In this document: piece by piece, positions 10,115-21,526 of the stretch
Layout: the number at the start of each line of letters is the position of its first letter
How positions within the stretch are numbered: position 1 is the stretch's first letter
Origin: Balanoglossus misakiensis
Lineage: Eukaryota > Hemichordata
DNA length: 64,000 bases
Reading direction: 5' to 3'
Assembly: GCA_040954595.2 (NCBI GenBank)
Contig: CM082593.2
Coordinates: 9,920,001 to 9,984,000, forward strand
Translations under genes and position numbers: made by a program
The notes under the pieces: model-generated
Database searches by the model: none
Seen by the model: only the letters and a program-made list of their open reading frames with translations
What the model was told of the DNA's origin: nothing

Positions 10115-12331
10115 AACACATGTCATTCATCAACTGCCAAGAAAAAGCACTGGGTTAAGAAGAGCAGTGAAGTTCATCCATGTAACAGTGAGTGCCTGAC
10201 AGTTACCAAACCAGTTCAAAATAACCGCCGAGTGAAGACACTACAGGTAGCTGCTGGTATACATCAGTCGTCAACAGAGACTGAAAATGCTACTGGTAAT
10301 ACATTAAATCCTCAGAAGGCTGTATTAGATGGTCTGTGGTTTACACTGATCAATTCAGTCACTCCTGGAGAGATGGAAAAATACCTCTCAACTTCATCTA
10401 AATTTTCTAACATAATTATGCCATCATTATTGCAAAAATCCATTTCTAAATTCGAAAACAGTGAAAATAACCTCATCAGGAGTGTCAGAGTTGTTTATCA
10501 GAATGGAGTATTGTCAAGGCGAAAGTACAATGCCATTCGTAACAGTGAACTGCAGTCCATTTCTCAGTTAAAACAACCTAGGAGTGTACTGCAATTTCAC
10601 CATGGATGTAAAATTCCAAGGTTATTAACCTATAATAAGGTTGTTCACTATGTGCGTAATTTAGATATTGGTGACCTGCAGCCTGTGATAGATAATGGGA
10701 GAGTAGTTGGTATGTACAGAAATGAAGAGGAGATGCTTCTGAAAATGGCAGACCTTTACACATTGTTGAATAAGGAACACCACCCTGGAATTTTGAACTG
10801 GTTTGGCAAGCCAGAGGGTGTGTTCCAAATTGCCCTCGGTGCTGATGGGGCACCATTTGGTAAATATGGGCAAGCAACTGCTTGGTTAGTTAGCTTTGTA
10901 AATGTATGCCATAGAGTAGCCAGTCCAGATGATAACTTTCTCCTGCTAGGAGCAAATTTGAAAGAGGAACACCCAATATTAATTGAATATGCAGCCTCAC
11001 TAAGCAGACAGCTTGAGGTCATTGAAAGCAAAACATATGTAATAAATGACCTCCAGGTAAGGTTTGAGGTGTCCCTTCTACCCTTTGACCAAAAAGGTCT
11101 TGCATGTATGTCAGGGGAACTGTCAAATGCAGGACAGTTTTTCAGCTCTTTTGCCACTGTTTCTAAGGGTACAATAGATGTTATAGGGGCAGATATAGGT
11201 CCTAGAAGTAAATGGAAAGAGTGGGGATATCCAAAAAGAATAACAGATGCTGAAGCAGTAGCAAATTTCAAATCGACTTCGGCAAAAAAGGCCAAAAAGG
11301 GTGATATAGTTCGATCAAAAGTGACAAGCTTCATTGCAAGTAGGAATTCAAGACAGGAGTTTCTTCCACCACTCGGAAAATATATTCAACATGCAAAGAT
11401 TGAGCCTCTTCATCTCAAAAATAATGCATGGCAGTACTTTTTTCAAAGGTTGTTGACTGATGCTGTTGCCAAAACTGACCAGAGTGCTGTTGATAAAGGG
11501 GTAACATTGGAAAAGCTGCCAAGTGACTCCTGTCTGTACAATTTTCTCTATGCTGTAAAATACAAGGTAAGAGCAGGAAAGTTGTATAATCAAATTGTGA
11601 AATACTTCAATGAAAATAAGGTAAGTAAAAACATGCAAGCAGTGAAAGTACATCGATTCACTGGCGAGGAATCTAGAAAGGTTGCTTGGTCTTTCATGTC
11701 CCTCATCAATGCATTGAGTACACCTAATGAAAAGCCACATGTAAAAGCCAGATTGGCACTCCTGACATATATTGGTATTCTTCTGAGAGATATCACATCC
11801 TTGTGCTCAAGATTCCGTATCAGTGAGAGTGATATCACAGTGTTGAGACAGAAGTGCAGGTGGTATTTTAATCTTCATTCCTTGTTTCTCACTGTAAATA
11901 ACACGGTGTGGCACATAGGATATGCTTTGCCTAAACACATATGTGAAATTTATGAGAAATTTAACATGGGTCTGGGTCTGAATACAATGGAGGGGAGAGA
12001 GGCAAAACACCAACGCCTTCTCGAGTACAGCCACAATTCTACACCCCAGAATAGATGGCGTCTTATATTTAGACATGAATATGTATTGCTGTACTGGCTT
12101 CGAATGCAAGATCCTTATTCAGATAATTATCGTGGTCAGGGAGAAAGCGAGTGTAAATCTTGTGTTAAATATATCCCTGACAAATATTATAATGACCCTT
12201 CCCTCTGTTTCTGTGGGAATGAGAAACAGACTAACACACAGTCCTGCCAAATGTGTACAAGTGATTTTATGGCAGAAATAAAAAAATCTGCCATCAGTGG
12301 TAAGATTACAAATATGCTAAAAAAAAAATGA
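10115..12331 (+). CDS. Transposase-like gene, exon 2 (large uncharacterised invertebrate transposon protein)
   Basis: Open for 738 codons from the acceptor AACAG (10,114) to TGA at 12,329; with exon 1 the protein is about 863 aa. A GTG-start reading at 10,232 is unnecessary because the frame is open upstream. It resembles, from memory, a large unclassified protein family abundant in cnidarian and other invertebrate genomes. Conserved-looking blocks, numbered from 10,232, are GADGAPFG (~203-210), LLPFDQKGLACMSGELSNAG (~282-301) and EPLHLKNNAW (~391-400). Their Asp, Asp/Glu and Glu residues are candidates for an RNase-H-like DDE triad, which is inference. The C-terminus has CxxC ... CxC ... CxxC (12,151-12,267), probably zinc-binding. 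AATAAA signals follow at ~12,535 and 12,560. The frame is intact, so this copy may be recent or active. Confidence 0.75.
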   Translation, partial: NTCHSSTAKKKHWVKKSSEVHPCNSECLTVTKPVQNNRRVKTLQVAAGIHQSSTETENATGNTLNPQKAVLDGLWFTLINSVTPGEMEKYLSTSSKFSNIIMPSLLQKSISKFENSENNLIRSVRVVYQNGVLSRRKYNAIRNSELQSISQLKQPRSVLQFHHGCKIPRLLTYNKVVHYVRNLDIGDLQPVIDNGRVVGMYRNEEEMLLKMADLYTLLNKEHHPGILNWFGKPEGVFQIALGADGAPFGKYGQATAWLVSFVNVCHRVASPDDNFLLLGANLKEEHPILIEYAASLSRQLEVIESKTYVINDLQVRFEVSLLPFDQKGLACMSGELSNAGQFFSSFATVSKGTIDVIGADIGPRSKWKEWGYPKRITDAEAVANFKSTSAKKAKKGDIVRSKVTSFIASRNSRQEFLPPLGKYIQHAKIEPLHLKNNAWQYFFQRLLTDAVAKTDQSAVDKGVTLEKLPSDSCLYNFLYAVKYKVRAGKLYNQIVKYFNENKVSKNMQAVKVHRFTGEESRKVAWSFMSLINALSTPNEKPHVKARLALLTYIGILLRDITSLCSRFRISESDITVLRQKCRWYFNLHSLFLTVNNTVWHIGYALPKHICEIYEKFNMGLGLNTMEGREAKHQRLLEYSHNSTPQNRWRLIFRHEYVLLYWLRMQDPYSDNYRGQGESECKSCVKYIPDKYYNDPSLCFCGNEKQTNTQSCQMCTSDFMAEIKKSAISGKITNMLKKK

Positions 12332-14764
12332 AGTAAAGGTGTGTTCCTGCTTGAAACTCTGTATGTGATTGTTGTAAATATGGACTTGTGACTTTTATAA
12401 TACATCATGTATGATGTAATATGCTGAAAGTAATGTGTTAAGCAGTTGCCTGAATCAGCTTTGTTGTTTTGGCAAATACCTTTGTCACTTCTATGTCTAT
12501 GACTTCAGAATGAGAATTAGAAATGATATGAAAATAATAAAGTATAGAAATATGTTGAAATAAATATCAAGTGTTTCCTATATACAGCTATGTAATTATT
12601 TTCATGATTTTTTACCATGTAGGTGTTCAACGAATGAAATATGGTATACTTTGTTTCTTATACACATCAGCCCGAACGCAGGTCAGCCATTTGACCGTTA
12701 ATTGCCCAGTTTTTTAGTTCTGGTGACGCCCTCAACGTTCTGTCGTACACACAGCCAGAAGTGGCATGCGAAAGTCCCGCGCTTTTTTTAATGCCAAATT
12801 AACAAGCAGGGACGGCAGTTGAATGACTCAAACTGATAAAATGGCCAAAATTATATCTAAACTACATATCTGTATGTTTTTTGTTGGTAAAAAACACGTT
12901 TTCTTTGCAAAAATGAGCGAATTACGGAGTGACCCCAGAACAACTAAAATCAAAACACGCCGCACTTCCGGGTTTTTACGAACTGCCGCACTTTTATATA
13001 AAAATGAATTTTTAAATTTAAACATCATTTTCAGTGAATTCGATATATCTTGTAATAAAATTTAAAAAATCATGATGCAACCCCCAGAGGTATTCCCTCA
13101 AGAGCTCCTTAAACTCAGCCCGTATTGTGACGCAACAGCCTCAGAGTAGCTCATAGAATTGCACGTACTTGGCCGAGTTGTATCGCCGAACTGTTGCTCA
13201 GCAGAGTCTGCAATCATCAAATTTTCGTTGTGTCGAAATTGGCTAGCATGATCGCTGTATTTCAGCGTATAAATCTTGTACTGTCTCCCCTTGCTCTCTC
13301 CCCGTTCTGAACAGTTTGTGGAGAGTGGAAGGCCAAAGTCACAGGGGGCCTAGTTGAGGATTTCATTCGTAGTCGTACAGCTCGTAGTGCCTATATCGTG
13401 GACGCGGTCAGTCTATGTATCAGAATAGACAAATTACAAAAGCTTGTTCTCAATAAACATAACTTCAGTCATTTCTTTTCTTTTGACACTGTGCTCAAGT
13501 CTTCAAACTATGAATCACTGTGGCAATCAAGATGAACCGTGGACATACGTGCATGTACACAGTGCCCGTAGCTCTGCGTGGCAGCCTGGGCTTTGTGTGT
13601 ACGTCTGCGGTGATAAGACACGCAGCCCAGCCAAGCAGAGCTAACAGTGCCCGTAGCACTCGACCGTAGCATCGGCAATAATGCACTGAAAATTGACATT
13701 GCAAATCGTAGGAATATATCTGTAGGAACAGAGTCATATACAGTTTTACAGTAATTTAATGTTTTATTATATCCAAGAAAGTGTGGCTCGTTCCATGGTC
13801 ACCAGACAAAACAAATCGCGCAGTTCACTTCACATCGTGTACACTGGCTGCGCCTGCACGAAACGCGGAAGTCGAGCCGCGTCACGTAAAGTGCAAGGTT
13901 CACAAGAAAGCGCCGCACTTTTTTATAAAACGTCTGAAACACTTCAAATTTTGCCTAGCGTTAGATTGATAAATAACCTAACTCGCGATGTAAAAATTGT
14001 CGGGCAACCTTAAATATTTCTTAAAAGACGGATAGGTGAACTTGAGATATGTCACAATAACTCGCGTTCACCGGAAAATGAAGGGTTCACGAGAAAGTGC
14101 AGCACTTTTATATAAAACGTCCGAAACACTTCAAATTTAACACAGCTTTAGACTGATAAATTACCTAACTTGCGGTGTAAAGATTATTGTGCAACCTCCA
14201 ATATTTCTTGAGATACGGGTCGGTAAACTTGAAAAACATCGCAATACCTCCGTTTTTCATTCACGGTCGATCGTGGGAAAAAACGTCTACAACCCAATCC
14301 CACCATGCTTAAGGCGCGATAATCTGCCAACATATCCGTACGATTCTAGTTTTATCGATACTGTTGTCATTTCAAGGTAAAGACTCTCCAATCGGACAAA
14401 ATCGCCCGTGTTTTCTGAAGGTTAGCGCAACAACAAAAATAAGCTACCATTTTGAAAATAGTCACGTGACTTTTTCCAATAAACGCCCTCATCGTTGGGT
14501 GGTTGCGTTCGGGCTGACATGCCTTTTATGTATATATAGCAAGATATTAACATTATGATAATCAATGAAATAAAGACATCAGAATGAATCAAATGCACTG
14601 TTTCTTTATTTGTGTGTGAATTTTGGAATGCATACATAAAAAAAAATTAAATTATGAAATTCAATGCACCTGGGGAATAATTCTGAAATAAATAAGAAAT
14701 TAAATTCAATAAGTGCAGGAAATGTCAAGTCCCAACAGCAACAGTTAACACCAGGTAAGTTCCA
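12332..14764. other. Non-coding middle of the 7.2-kb transposon
   Basis: No supportable gene. It holds the 3' UTR with polyadenylation signals to ~12,565 and then moderately GC-rich DNA with diverged tandem copies of a ~187-bp unit. Two clear units start at about 13,904 and 14,091, sharing GCACTTTTxTATAAAACGT and ACACTTCAAATTT. A third, weaker copy lies near 12,955-13,060. GTCACGTGAC occurs at ~14,461 and a TATATATA run at ~14,530. Confidence 0.6.
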
Positions 14765-15377
14765 TCATAGGTGTTGTGGCACACCATGCTTATTCCAGCA
14801 TCCGTAGTGGAAGTGTATAGTTGTTGTTTCCATGGACTTCCTATACCTGATAATTAGGGGCTTCTCATCTGTACACACCACTGCAACCCTTTGACCCCTG
14901 CATTCCTTGAATAAAAGCTGCTGGTTGTCATAGCGATCTCCTTTGCCTAACACATAGTTGACCTTGTTGATCCAAGTGAACCTCAGGGTTACCGTACCAG
15001 GGGTCTCCTTCTCATCTATACCCATCGAATTACGCGCAGCATACAGCTGAATGATATTAAAAACTTCACTAGGAATGTTCCTACTAAAGCTGCCTTTCCA
15101 GGGATTTCGAAGGGAACTCGATGGTTTCATCTTCTGCTTCAAGATTGACCGCCAATGTGCCATCTCACGCTCAAACATAGGATAAAGGGGTATCTGCATA
15201 AACCTCGTTTTATCTGGTGTGTCATGCTTCTTGGCAGCAACATCAACGGCAGCGTCAAGGTCATAAAAAACTATGCAAATTGATGTTACCGAAGGTTTTC
15301 CTCCGTAATAGTTGAAACTTGGCCTGGCGTAGCTTTTGTTTTACGACCTTGGTTGTTTTGATCATGGGCGCCGCCAT
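14765..15377 (-). CDS. Second transposon gene, unknown function
   Basis: The frame is open on minus from about 15,340 down to a stop at 14,765. The first internal Met is at 15,199, but coding-like sequence clearly extends upstream (GGKPSVTSICIVFYDLDAA). An ATG in the context AAGATGGCGGC at 15,377, a strong start and YY1-like initiator context, lies in another frame. A 1-nt slip in an A-rich run near 15,337-15,345 would join the two, giving about 204 aa. A small intron is the alternative. The middle is basic and the C-terminus reads HFHYGCWNKHGVP. No domain is recognised. It converges on the transposase gene and sits next to the right TIR, so it is probably an accessory transposition protein (inference). 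Confidence 0.5.
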
Positions 15378-15474
15378 CTTGTATACCGGTTGCTAACAGG
15401 ATGACCTCATCGGTGACCTCTATTTTACATATAAATGCTTCGCGGAATACTACTCAAAATCGGTACGCTCGTGG

Positions 15475-15581
15475 ACCGCAGTGTCGCCTGCGGCTCGGGC
15501 ATCATCAATATTATAGTCAGAGATCACCATCCCTCGTGCAGGCTTCAAATCGTGATATTGCCCTCGCTATCATGTGTTATT
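15475..15581 (-). repeat. Right terminal inverted repeat
   Basis: Reverse complement of 8,424-8,530 with scattered mismatches in the inner half. Directly after it, element A copy 2's hairpin resumes (ATACCAATGGGACC at 15,588). Confidence 0.85.
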
Positions 15582-15603
15582 ATTTAAATACCAATGGGAC
15601 CTA

Positions 15604-15972
15604 AAAATTGTCATTTTGAGATGATGTTCATCAGCTATGACCAATGATTTTTTTTCAAAAAATTGAAGAAATTTTGAACTTTCGCAAAGTCGAAAAATTG
15701 TCATTTTTGGATGATTTGCATGAGCTATAACGCATGATTTTGTTCTTCAAAAATGTGAAGAAATATTGAACTTTCGCAATGTGGAAAAATTGTAATAATG
15801 CTATAACCCATGATTTTTTTCCAAAAAACGAAAAAATTTTGAACTTTCGCGAAGTCGAAAAATTGTAATTTGTTGATGGTTTTCATGAGCTGTAACCCAT
15901 GACTTTTTTAAAAAAATGAAGAAATTTTGAACTTTCGCAAAGTCGAAAAATTGTTATTTTTGGATGATTTTC
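15604..15972. repeat. ~88-bp AT-rich satellite, block 4
   Basis: Satellite resumes directly after the end of element A copy 2 and runs to the tail of the minus-strand non-LTR element. Confidence 0.92.
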
Positions 15973-16985
15973 ATTTCATTTCATTTCATTTCATAGTTTA
16001 TTCGCTAATGTATGTTTGAAAATAAAATACACCAGAAATCTCATTGGCTCGAACTCTAACAATATTAAGACATTTGCAATGTAAAAACAGGGTCAACGAC
16101 ACCGATAAAATACAAACACTCACTATAAAAAGTTACGAGTATCTGGCTAAAGGGTCCACCCCATTCAATTGACGGACTGCTGATGGATAAAAACTTTTCC
16201 TATGACGTTCTGATTTTGTTGCAATTGAGCGGTAACGCTTGCCTGATTGCAAAAGTGAAAACTGATGAAAGGCAGGATGAGAAGAATCGGAGAGTATAGA
16301 CTTTGTTTTCTTGTGCATCCTAGATCTGTATAGGTCATCTAATTGAGGCAGGTTTACACCAATAATGCGCTTAGCAGAACGTATTACTCTGTTTAATAGA
16401 CGGCGGTCTCCAACAGTTGAGCTCCCGCACCAGACAGCAATGGAGACTGTCAACACACCCTCGACAACTGCCCGATAAAATTTTATCAGGAAATCCCTGC
16501 TAAGACCGAAGCCCGCCAGCCCTCGTAGAAAGAACAATCGTCGCTGAGCTTTCTGAACACAATGCTCGACGTGCGCCTGCCAGGTTAAATCACTAGAGAT
16601 GTAGATGCCGAGGAATTAAAAGGTGTCAACTATCTCGACATCTGTACCATTGATAGACAAAGGTGTGAGGGGGGTCTTATTCCTCCGAAAATCGATAATG
16701 ATCTCTTTTGTCTTGCTAACATTTAATTCTAAGTTATTGGCAGCACACCACATCACCAATTCATCAACCTGGCGGCGATAATTGATCTCATTTTCGTCAA
16801 TCAGCCCAGCAACAGTTGTATCATCTGCAAATTTAATAGTGAGTGAGTTTTCAAACCACGATATGCAATCCGAAGTCATTAGAGAATAAAGCAATGGAAA
16901 CAGGGCACAACATTGTGGTGCACCTGTATTCAAAACCAGTGTTTTAGAATATCGTGAACCTATTGTGACCATCTGTGGTCGGCCT
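15973..16985 (-). mobile_element. 5'-truncated non-LTR retrotransposon, Rex1/L2-like
   Basis: The minus-strand 3' end carries a short (ATGAA)n tail (15,973-15,995 as TTTCA repeats). The body encodes part of a reverse transcriptase followed by the family's C-terminal segment. It is cut within the palm domain at ~16,985 and flanked by satellite. The flanking satellite on the two sides is inverted, because the insertion lies in the loop of a satellite palindrome like that at 2,575-2,625. Confidence 0.85.
16130..16985 (-). pseudogene. Reverse transcriptase fragment with one in-frame stop
   Basis: Reading on minus, a GAPQ motif is followed by LLYSLMTSDC and then the catalytic FADDT box (the YxDD-type motif), then NNLELNVSKTKE and DFRRN. 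These are hallmarks of the Rex1/L2/CR1 group. A TAA at 16,616-16,618 interrupts the frame. The same frame then continues for about 160 codons with FLRGLAGFGLSR, RAVVEGVLTVSIAVWCGSS and SHPAFHQF, ending at 16,133. The usual GxPQG is altered (GAPQC). The fragment lacks endonuclease and ORF1 and is dead. Confidence 0.88.
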
Positions 16986-19620
16986 TAAGAAAATCATCCA
17001 AAAATAACCCATGACTTTTTTTTCCAAAAATGTGAAGAGACGTTGAACTTTCGCAAAGTCGAAATATTGTCATTTTGGACGATTTTCATGACTCATGATT
17101 TTTTTTATAAAAAGTGAAGAAATTTTGAACTTTCGCAAAGTCTAAAAATAGTCTTTTTTGGACGATTTTCATGAGCTATAACCCATGATTTTTTCTTCAA
17201 AAATGTGAAGAAAATTTGAACTTTCGCAAAGTCTAAAAATAGTCATTTTTGGACTATTTTCAGGACCTATAACCCATGATTTTCTTCAGAAAATGATGAA
17301 ATTTTGAAATTTCGCAAAGTCGAAAAATTGTCATTTTTGCATAATGTTCATGAGCTATAACCCATGATTTTTTTTCTTTTGAAATTTCGCAAAGTAACTC
17401 ATGATTATTTCAAAAAATGAAGAAATTTTGAACTTTCGCAAAGACGAAAAATTGTCATTTTTAAATGATTTTCATGAGCTATAACGCATGATTTTATTCT
17501 TCAAAAATGTGAAAAAAGTTTGAACTTTCGCAAAGTCGAAAAATACACATTTTTGGACAATTTTCATGAGCTGTAGCCCAAGAAAATTCGAACTTTCCCA
17601 AAGTCGATTTTTTTTTATTTTTGGATGATTTTCAAGAGCTCAAACCCATGATTTTTTCCCCAATAATGTGAAGAGATGTTGAACTTTCGCAAAGTCTAAA
17701 AGTAGCCATTTTTGGACCATTATTTTCTTCAAAAAATGAAGAAATTTTGAACTTTCGCAAAGACGAAAAATTTTTGATTGATTTTCATGAGCTATAACGC
17801 ATGATTTTTTTCTTCAAAAATGTAAAGAAAATTTGAACTTTCTCAATGTGGAAAAACTGTCATTTTTGGATGATTTTCATGAGCTATAACGCATGATTTT
17901 TTTCTTCAAAAATGTGAAAAAATTTTGAACTTTCGCAATGTGGAAAAATTGTCATTTTTGGATGATTTTCATGAGCTATAACCCATGATTTGTTTCAAAA
18001 AAGTGAAGAAATTTAGAAATTTCGCAAAGTCGAAAAATTGTCATTTTTGGATGATTTGCATTACCTATAACCCATGATTTTTTTCAAAAAAGAGAAGAAA
18101 TTTTGAAATTTCGCAAAGTCGATTTTTTTTTATTATTAGGGGATTTTTATGACCCATTAATTTTTCAAAAAATGAAGAAATTTTGAACTTTCGCAAAGAC
18201 AAAAAATTGTGATTTTTGGATGATTAAATGAGCTATAACGCATGATTTTTTTCTTCAAAAATGTGAAGAAATTTTGAACTTTCACAATGTTGAAAAATTG
18301 TCATTTTTGGATGATTTTCATGATCTATAACCCATGATTTTTTTCAAAAAGTGAAGAAATTTTGAAATTTCGCAAAGTCGAAAAATTGTCATTTTTGGAT
18401 GATGTTCACGAGCTATAACCCATGACTTTTTTCTTTTGAAATTTCGCAATTAAAATTTGACGATTTTCATGACCTATAACCCATGATTTTTTTTCAAGAA
18501 AACGAAGAAATTTCGAACTTTCGCAAAGTCGATTTTTTTATTTTTGGATGATTTTCAAGAGCTCAAACCCATGATTTTTTCCCAATAATGTGAAGAGATG
18601 TTGAACTTTCGCAAAGTCTAAAAATAGTCATTTTTGGACGATTTTCAGGACCTATAACCCATGACTTTTTTCAAGAAAACGAAGAAATTTTGAACTATCG
18701 CAAAGTCAAAAAATTGTTATTTTTGGATGATTTTTAGGAGCTAAAACCCATGATTTTTTTTCAAAAAAGTGAAGAAATTTTGAACTTTCGCAAAGACAAA
18801 AAATTGTCATTTTTGGATGATTAAATGAGCTATAACGCATGATTTTTTTCTTCAAAAATGTGAAGAAATTTTGAACTTTCGCAATGTTGAAAAATTGTCA
18901 TTTTTGGATGATTTTCATGAGCTATAACCCATGATTTTTTTCAAAAAGTGAAGAAATTTTGAACTTTAGCAATGTTGAAAAATTGTCATTTTTGGATGAT
19001 TTTCATGAGCTATAACCCATGACTTTTTTCTTTTTTCAAAAAAGTGAAGAAATTTTGAACTTTCGCAAAGTCTAAAAATAGTCTTTTTTGGACGATTTTC
19101 ATGAGCTATAACTCATGATTTTTTTTTCAAAAAAGTGAAGAAATTTAGAAATTTCGCAAAGTCGAAAAATCGTCATTTTTGGATGATGTTCATGAGCTAT
19201 AACCCATGATTTTTTTCTTCAAAAATGTGAAGCAAATTTGAACTTTCGCAATGTGTGGAAAAATAGTCATTTTTGGACGATTTTCAGGACCTATAACCCA
19301 TGATTTTCTTCAGAAAATGAAGAAATTTTGAACTTTCGCAAAGACAAAAAAATGTCATTTTTGGATGATTTTCATGAGCTATAACCCATGATTTTTTTCA
19401 AAAAGTGAAGAAATTTTGAAATTTCGCAAAGTCGAAAAATTGTCATTTTTGGACGATTTTCATGACCTATAACCCATAATTTTTTTCTTAAAAAATGTGA
19501 AGAAATTTTGAACTTTCGCAAAGTCGAAAAATTGTCATTTTTGGACGATTTTCATGACCTATAACCCATGATTTTTTTCAAGAAAACGAAGAAATTTCGA
19601 ACTTTCAGAAAAGTCGATTT
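16986..19620. repeat. ~88-bp AT-rich satellite, block 5
   Basis: About 30 units of the same family. Several subtypes alternate (CTTTCGCAAAGTCGAAA versus CTTTCGCAATGTGGAAA monomers; CCCATGA versus CGCATGA). Confidence 0.95.
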
Positions 19621-21526
19621 TTAGCTCGGCTGTCACTTGTATCAGCTGAGCTGTAGCAGTAGGTTGATTAGTGTCCGTCCATCGTCCGTCGTCTGTCGTC
19701 CGTCGTCCGTCGTCCATCAACTTTTGGTATTTCAATCTTCTTCTTTAAAACAACTTGGCATATTTAGCTGAAATTTGGTTGGAATGTGTGTTATGGTGCC
19801 CTTCACTGATTTTGTTAATTTGGACTTGGTGGGGTCATGAATATGCAAATTAGATCTAAAAATAGAATTTTTGGTAAAAAACTTCTTCTCCACAACTACA
19901 TGTACAATGGAGCTGAAATTTGGTAGGAATGTGTGTTATGGGGCCCCTACCTGATTTTGTAAATTTGGATTTGATGGGGTCATTAATATGCAAATTAGAT
20001 CTAAAAATAGAATTTTTGGTAAACATCTTCTTCTCCACAACTACATGTACAATGGAGCTGAAATTTGGTAGGAATGTGTGTTATGGGGCCCCTACCTGAT
20101 TTTGTAAATTTGGATTTGATGGGATCATTAATATGCAAATTAGATCTAAAAATAGAATTTTTGGTAAAAAATATTTTTCTCCATAACTACATGTACGATA
20201 GAGCTGAAATTTGGTAGGAATGTGTGTTATGGTGTCCCTACCTGATTTTGTTAATTTGGATTTGATGGGGTCATCAATATGCAAATTAGATCTAAAAATA
20301 GAATTTTATGGGGTCAAAAAAATTTGCCCAAATTTTTGGTGACCTCAGATGACCTTTGACCTACTTTCCTATATCTCGGCATACAGCGCAGGTACAGACT
20401 TGGCGTTTTGAGGGTTGGGGCTAAAATTTAAAAGCCGAAATGGGGGTCACCTGTGACACCTGCATATCTCATTAATTATGCACATACCTAATTCTAGGCT
20501 AACCAATAGGGCTATAGGTTTTGTTTTTGTTGAACATGGACAAGTATGGGGTCAAAATTTCTTGCCCAAATTTTTGGTGACCTTAGGTGACCTTTGACCT
20601 ACTTTACCATATCTCTGTATCCAGAGCAGGTACAGCCTTGGTATTTAGAAGGATGGAACTCCTAATGGAGTCTTACACTTTACCTCATTAATTATGTGCA
20701 TACCTAATTCTAGGCGAACCAATAAGGCTAGAGGTCTGGTTTTTGTTGGACCTGGATTAGTAAGGGTCAAAATTTCTTGCCCAAATTTTGGGTGACCTTA
20801 GGTGACCTTTGACCTACTTTACCATATCTTGGTATCCAGAGCAGGTACAGCCTTGGTATTTGGAGGGATGGAACTCCTAATGGAGTCTTACACTTTACCT
20901 CATTAATTATGTGCATACCTAATTCTAGGCGAACCAATAAGGCTAGAGGTCTGGTTTTTGTTGGACCTGGATAAGTATAGGGTCAAAATTTCTTGCCCAA
21001 ATTTTGGTGACCTTTGACATTCTTCTGCATAACTCGGCACCCAGAGTAGGTACAGTACGGATGGGACCAAAATAAGAAACCAAATTTAAAGGTCACCTGT
21101 GACACCTACTTAACTCATTAATTATGAGCATACCTAATTCCAGGCTAACTAATAGGGGTTGAGGTTTCGTTCTTGTGGGACATGGACCAGTATAGGGTCA
21201 AAATTATTACCCAAATTTCTGGTGACCTCACATGACCTTTGATGTAAATATGACGGAAATGCGAAATACTACATAAATTAAAAGTCTGCTGACTTTATAT
21301 TTGGTAAGAATAAGCACACACCTGTAATGATTACCGCTATGTGCTATGTGCAATGTTGGCTTGTGCCCGCTATTGCTGCTTGGCAGCTATATTGATGTCT
21401 ATGTTTGGTTTTGTTTAATAGAATACAATTGTTATAAATTAAAACCTATGGTATTCTGTATTCATATCATTGCCCAGGTTACACTGTTAAAGTCAGCAGA
21501 GCTCTTTTGACCAATAGGTCACTTGT
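19621..21526 (+). mobile_element. Compound tandem-repeat element B
   Basis: Different from the surrounding satellite. It opens AGCTCGGCTGTCACTTGTAT, then a GTCCGTC-rich minisatellite (19,673-19,722). Next come about four ~145-bp tandem units (19,750-20,310; GAAATTTGGTAGGAATGTG at ~19,770, 19,915, 20,060 and 20,205). About four ~210-240 bp units follow that are distantly related to element A's core (20,311-21,240; TTTGACCTACTTT and CTAATTCTAGGC). The ~280-bp end stops at CAATAGGTCACTTGT. No coding capacity is seen. The boundaries come from where the satellite stops and resumes. Confidence 0.7.

Larger units (their letters stand above)
8424..15581 (+). mobile_element. ~7.2-kb autonomous-looking DNA transposon with ~95-bp TIRs
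   Basis: The left end, AATAACACATGATAGCGAGG at 8,424, is matched in inverted orientation by the right end at 15,581. Similarity continues about 95-110 bp inward (left to about 8,530, right to about 15,475) with scattered differences. Inside are a spliced transposase-like gene on plus and a second gene on minus, facing each other. Non-coding DNA includes diverged ~187-bp repeats near 13,904-14,280. The combined insertion interrupts element A copy 2. I could not resolve a target duplication, so the superfamily stays open. Confidence 0.75.

Noticed and set aside
10756-11334. Minus-strand ORF of 192 codons
   Set aside because: Antisense to the intact 738-codon exon, which has the coherent protein signal.
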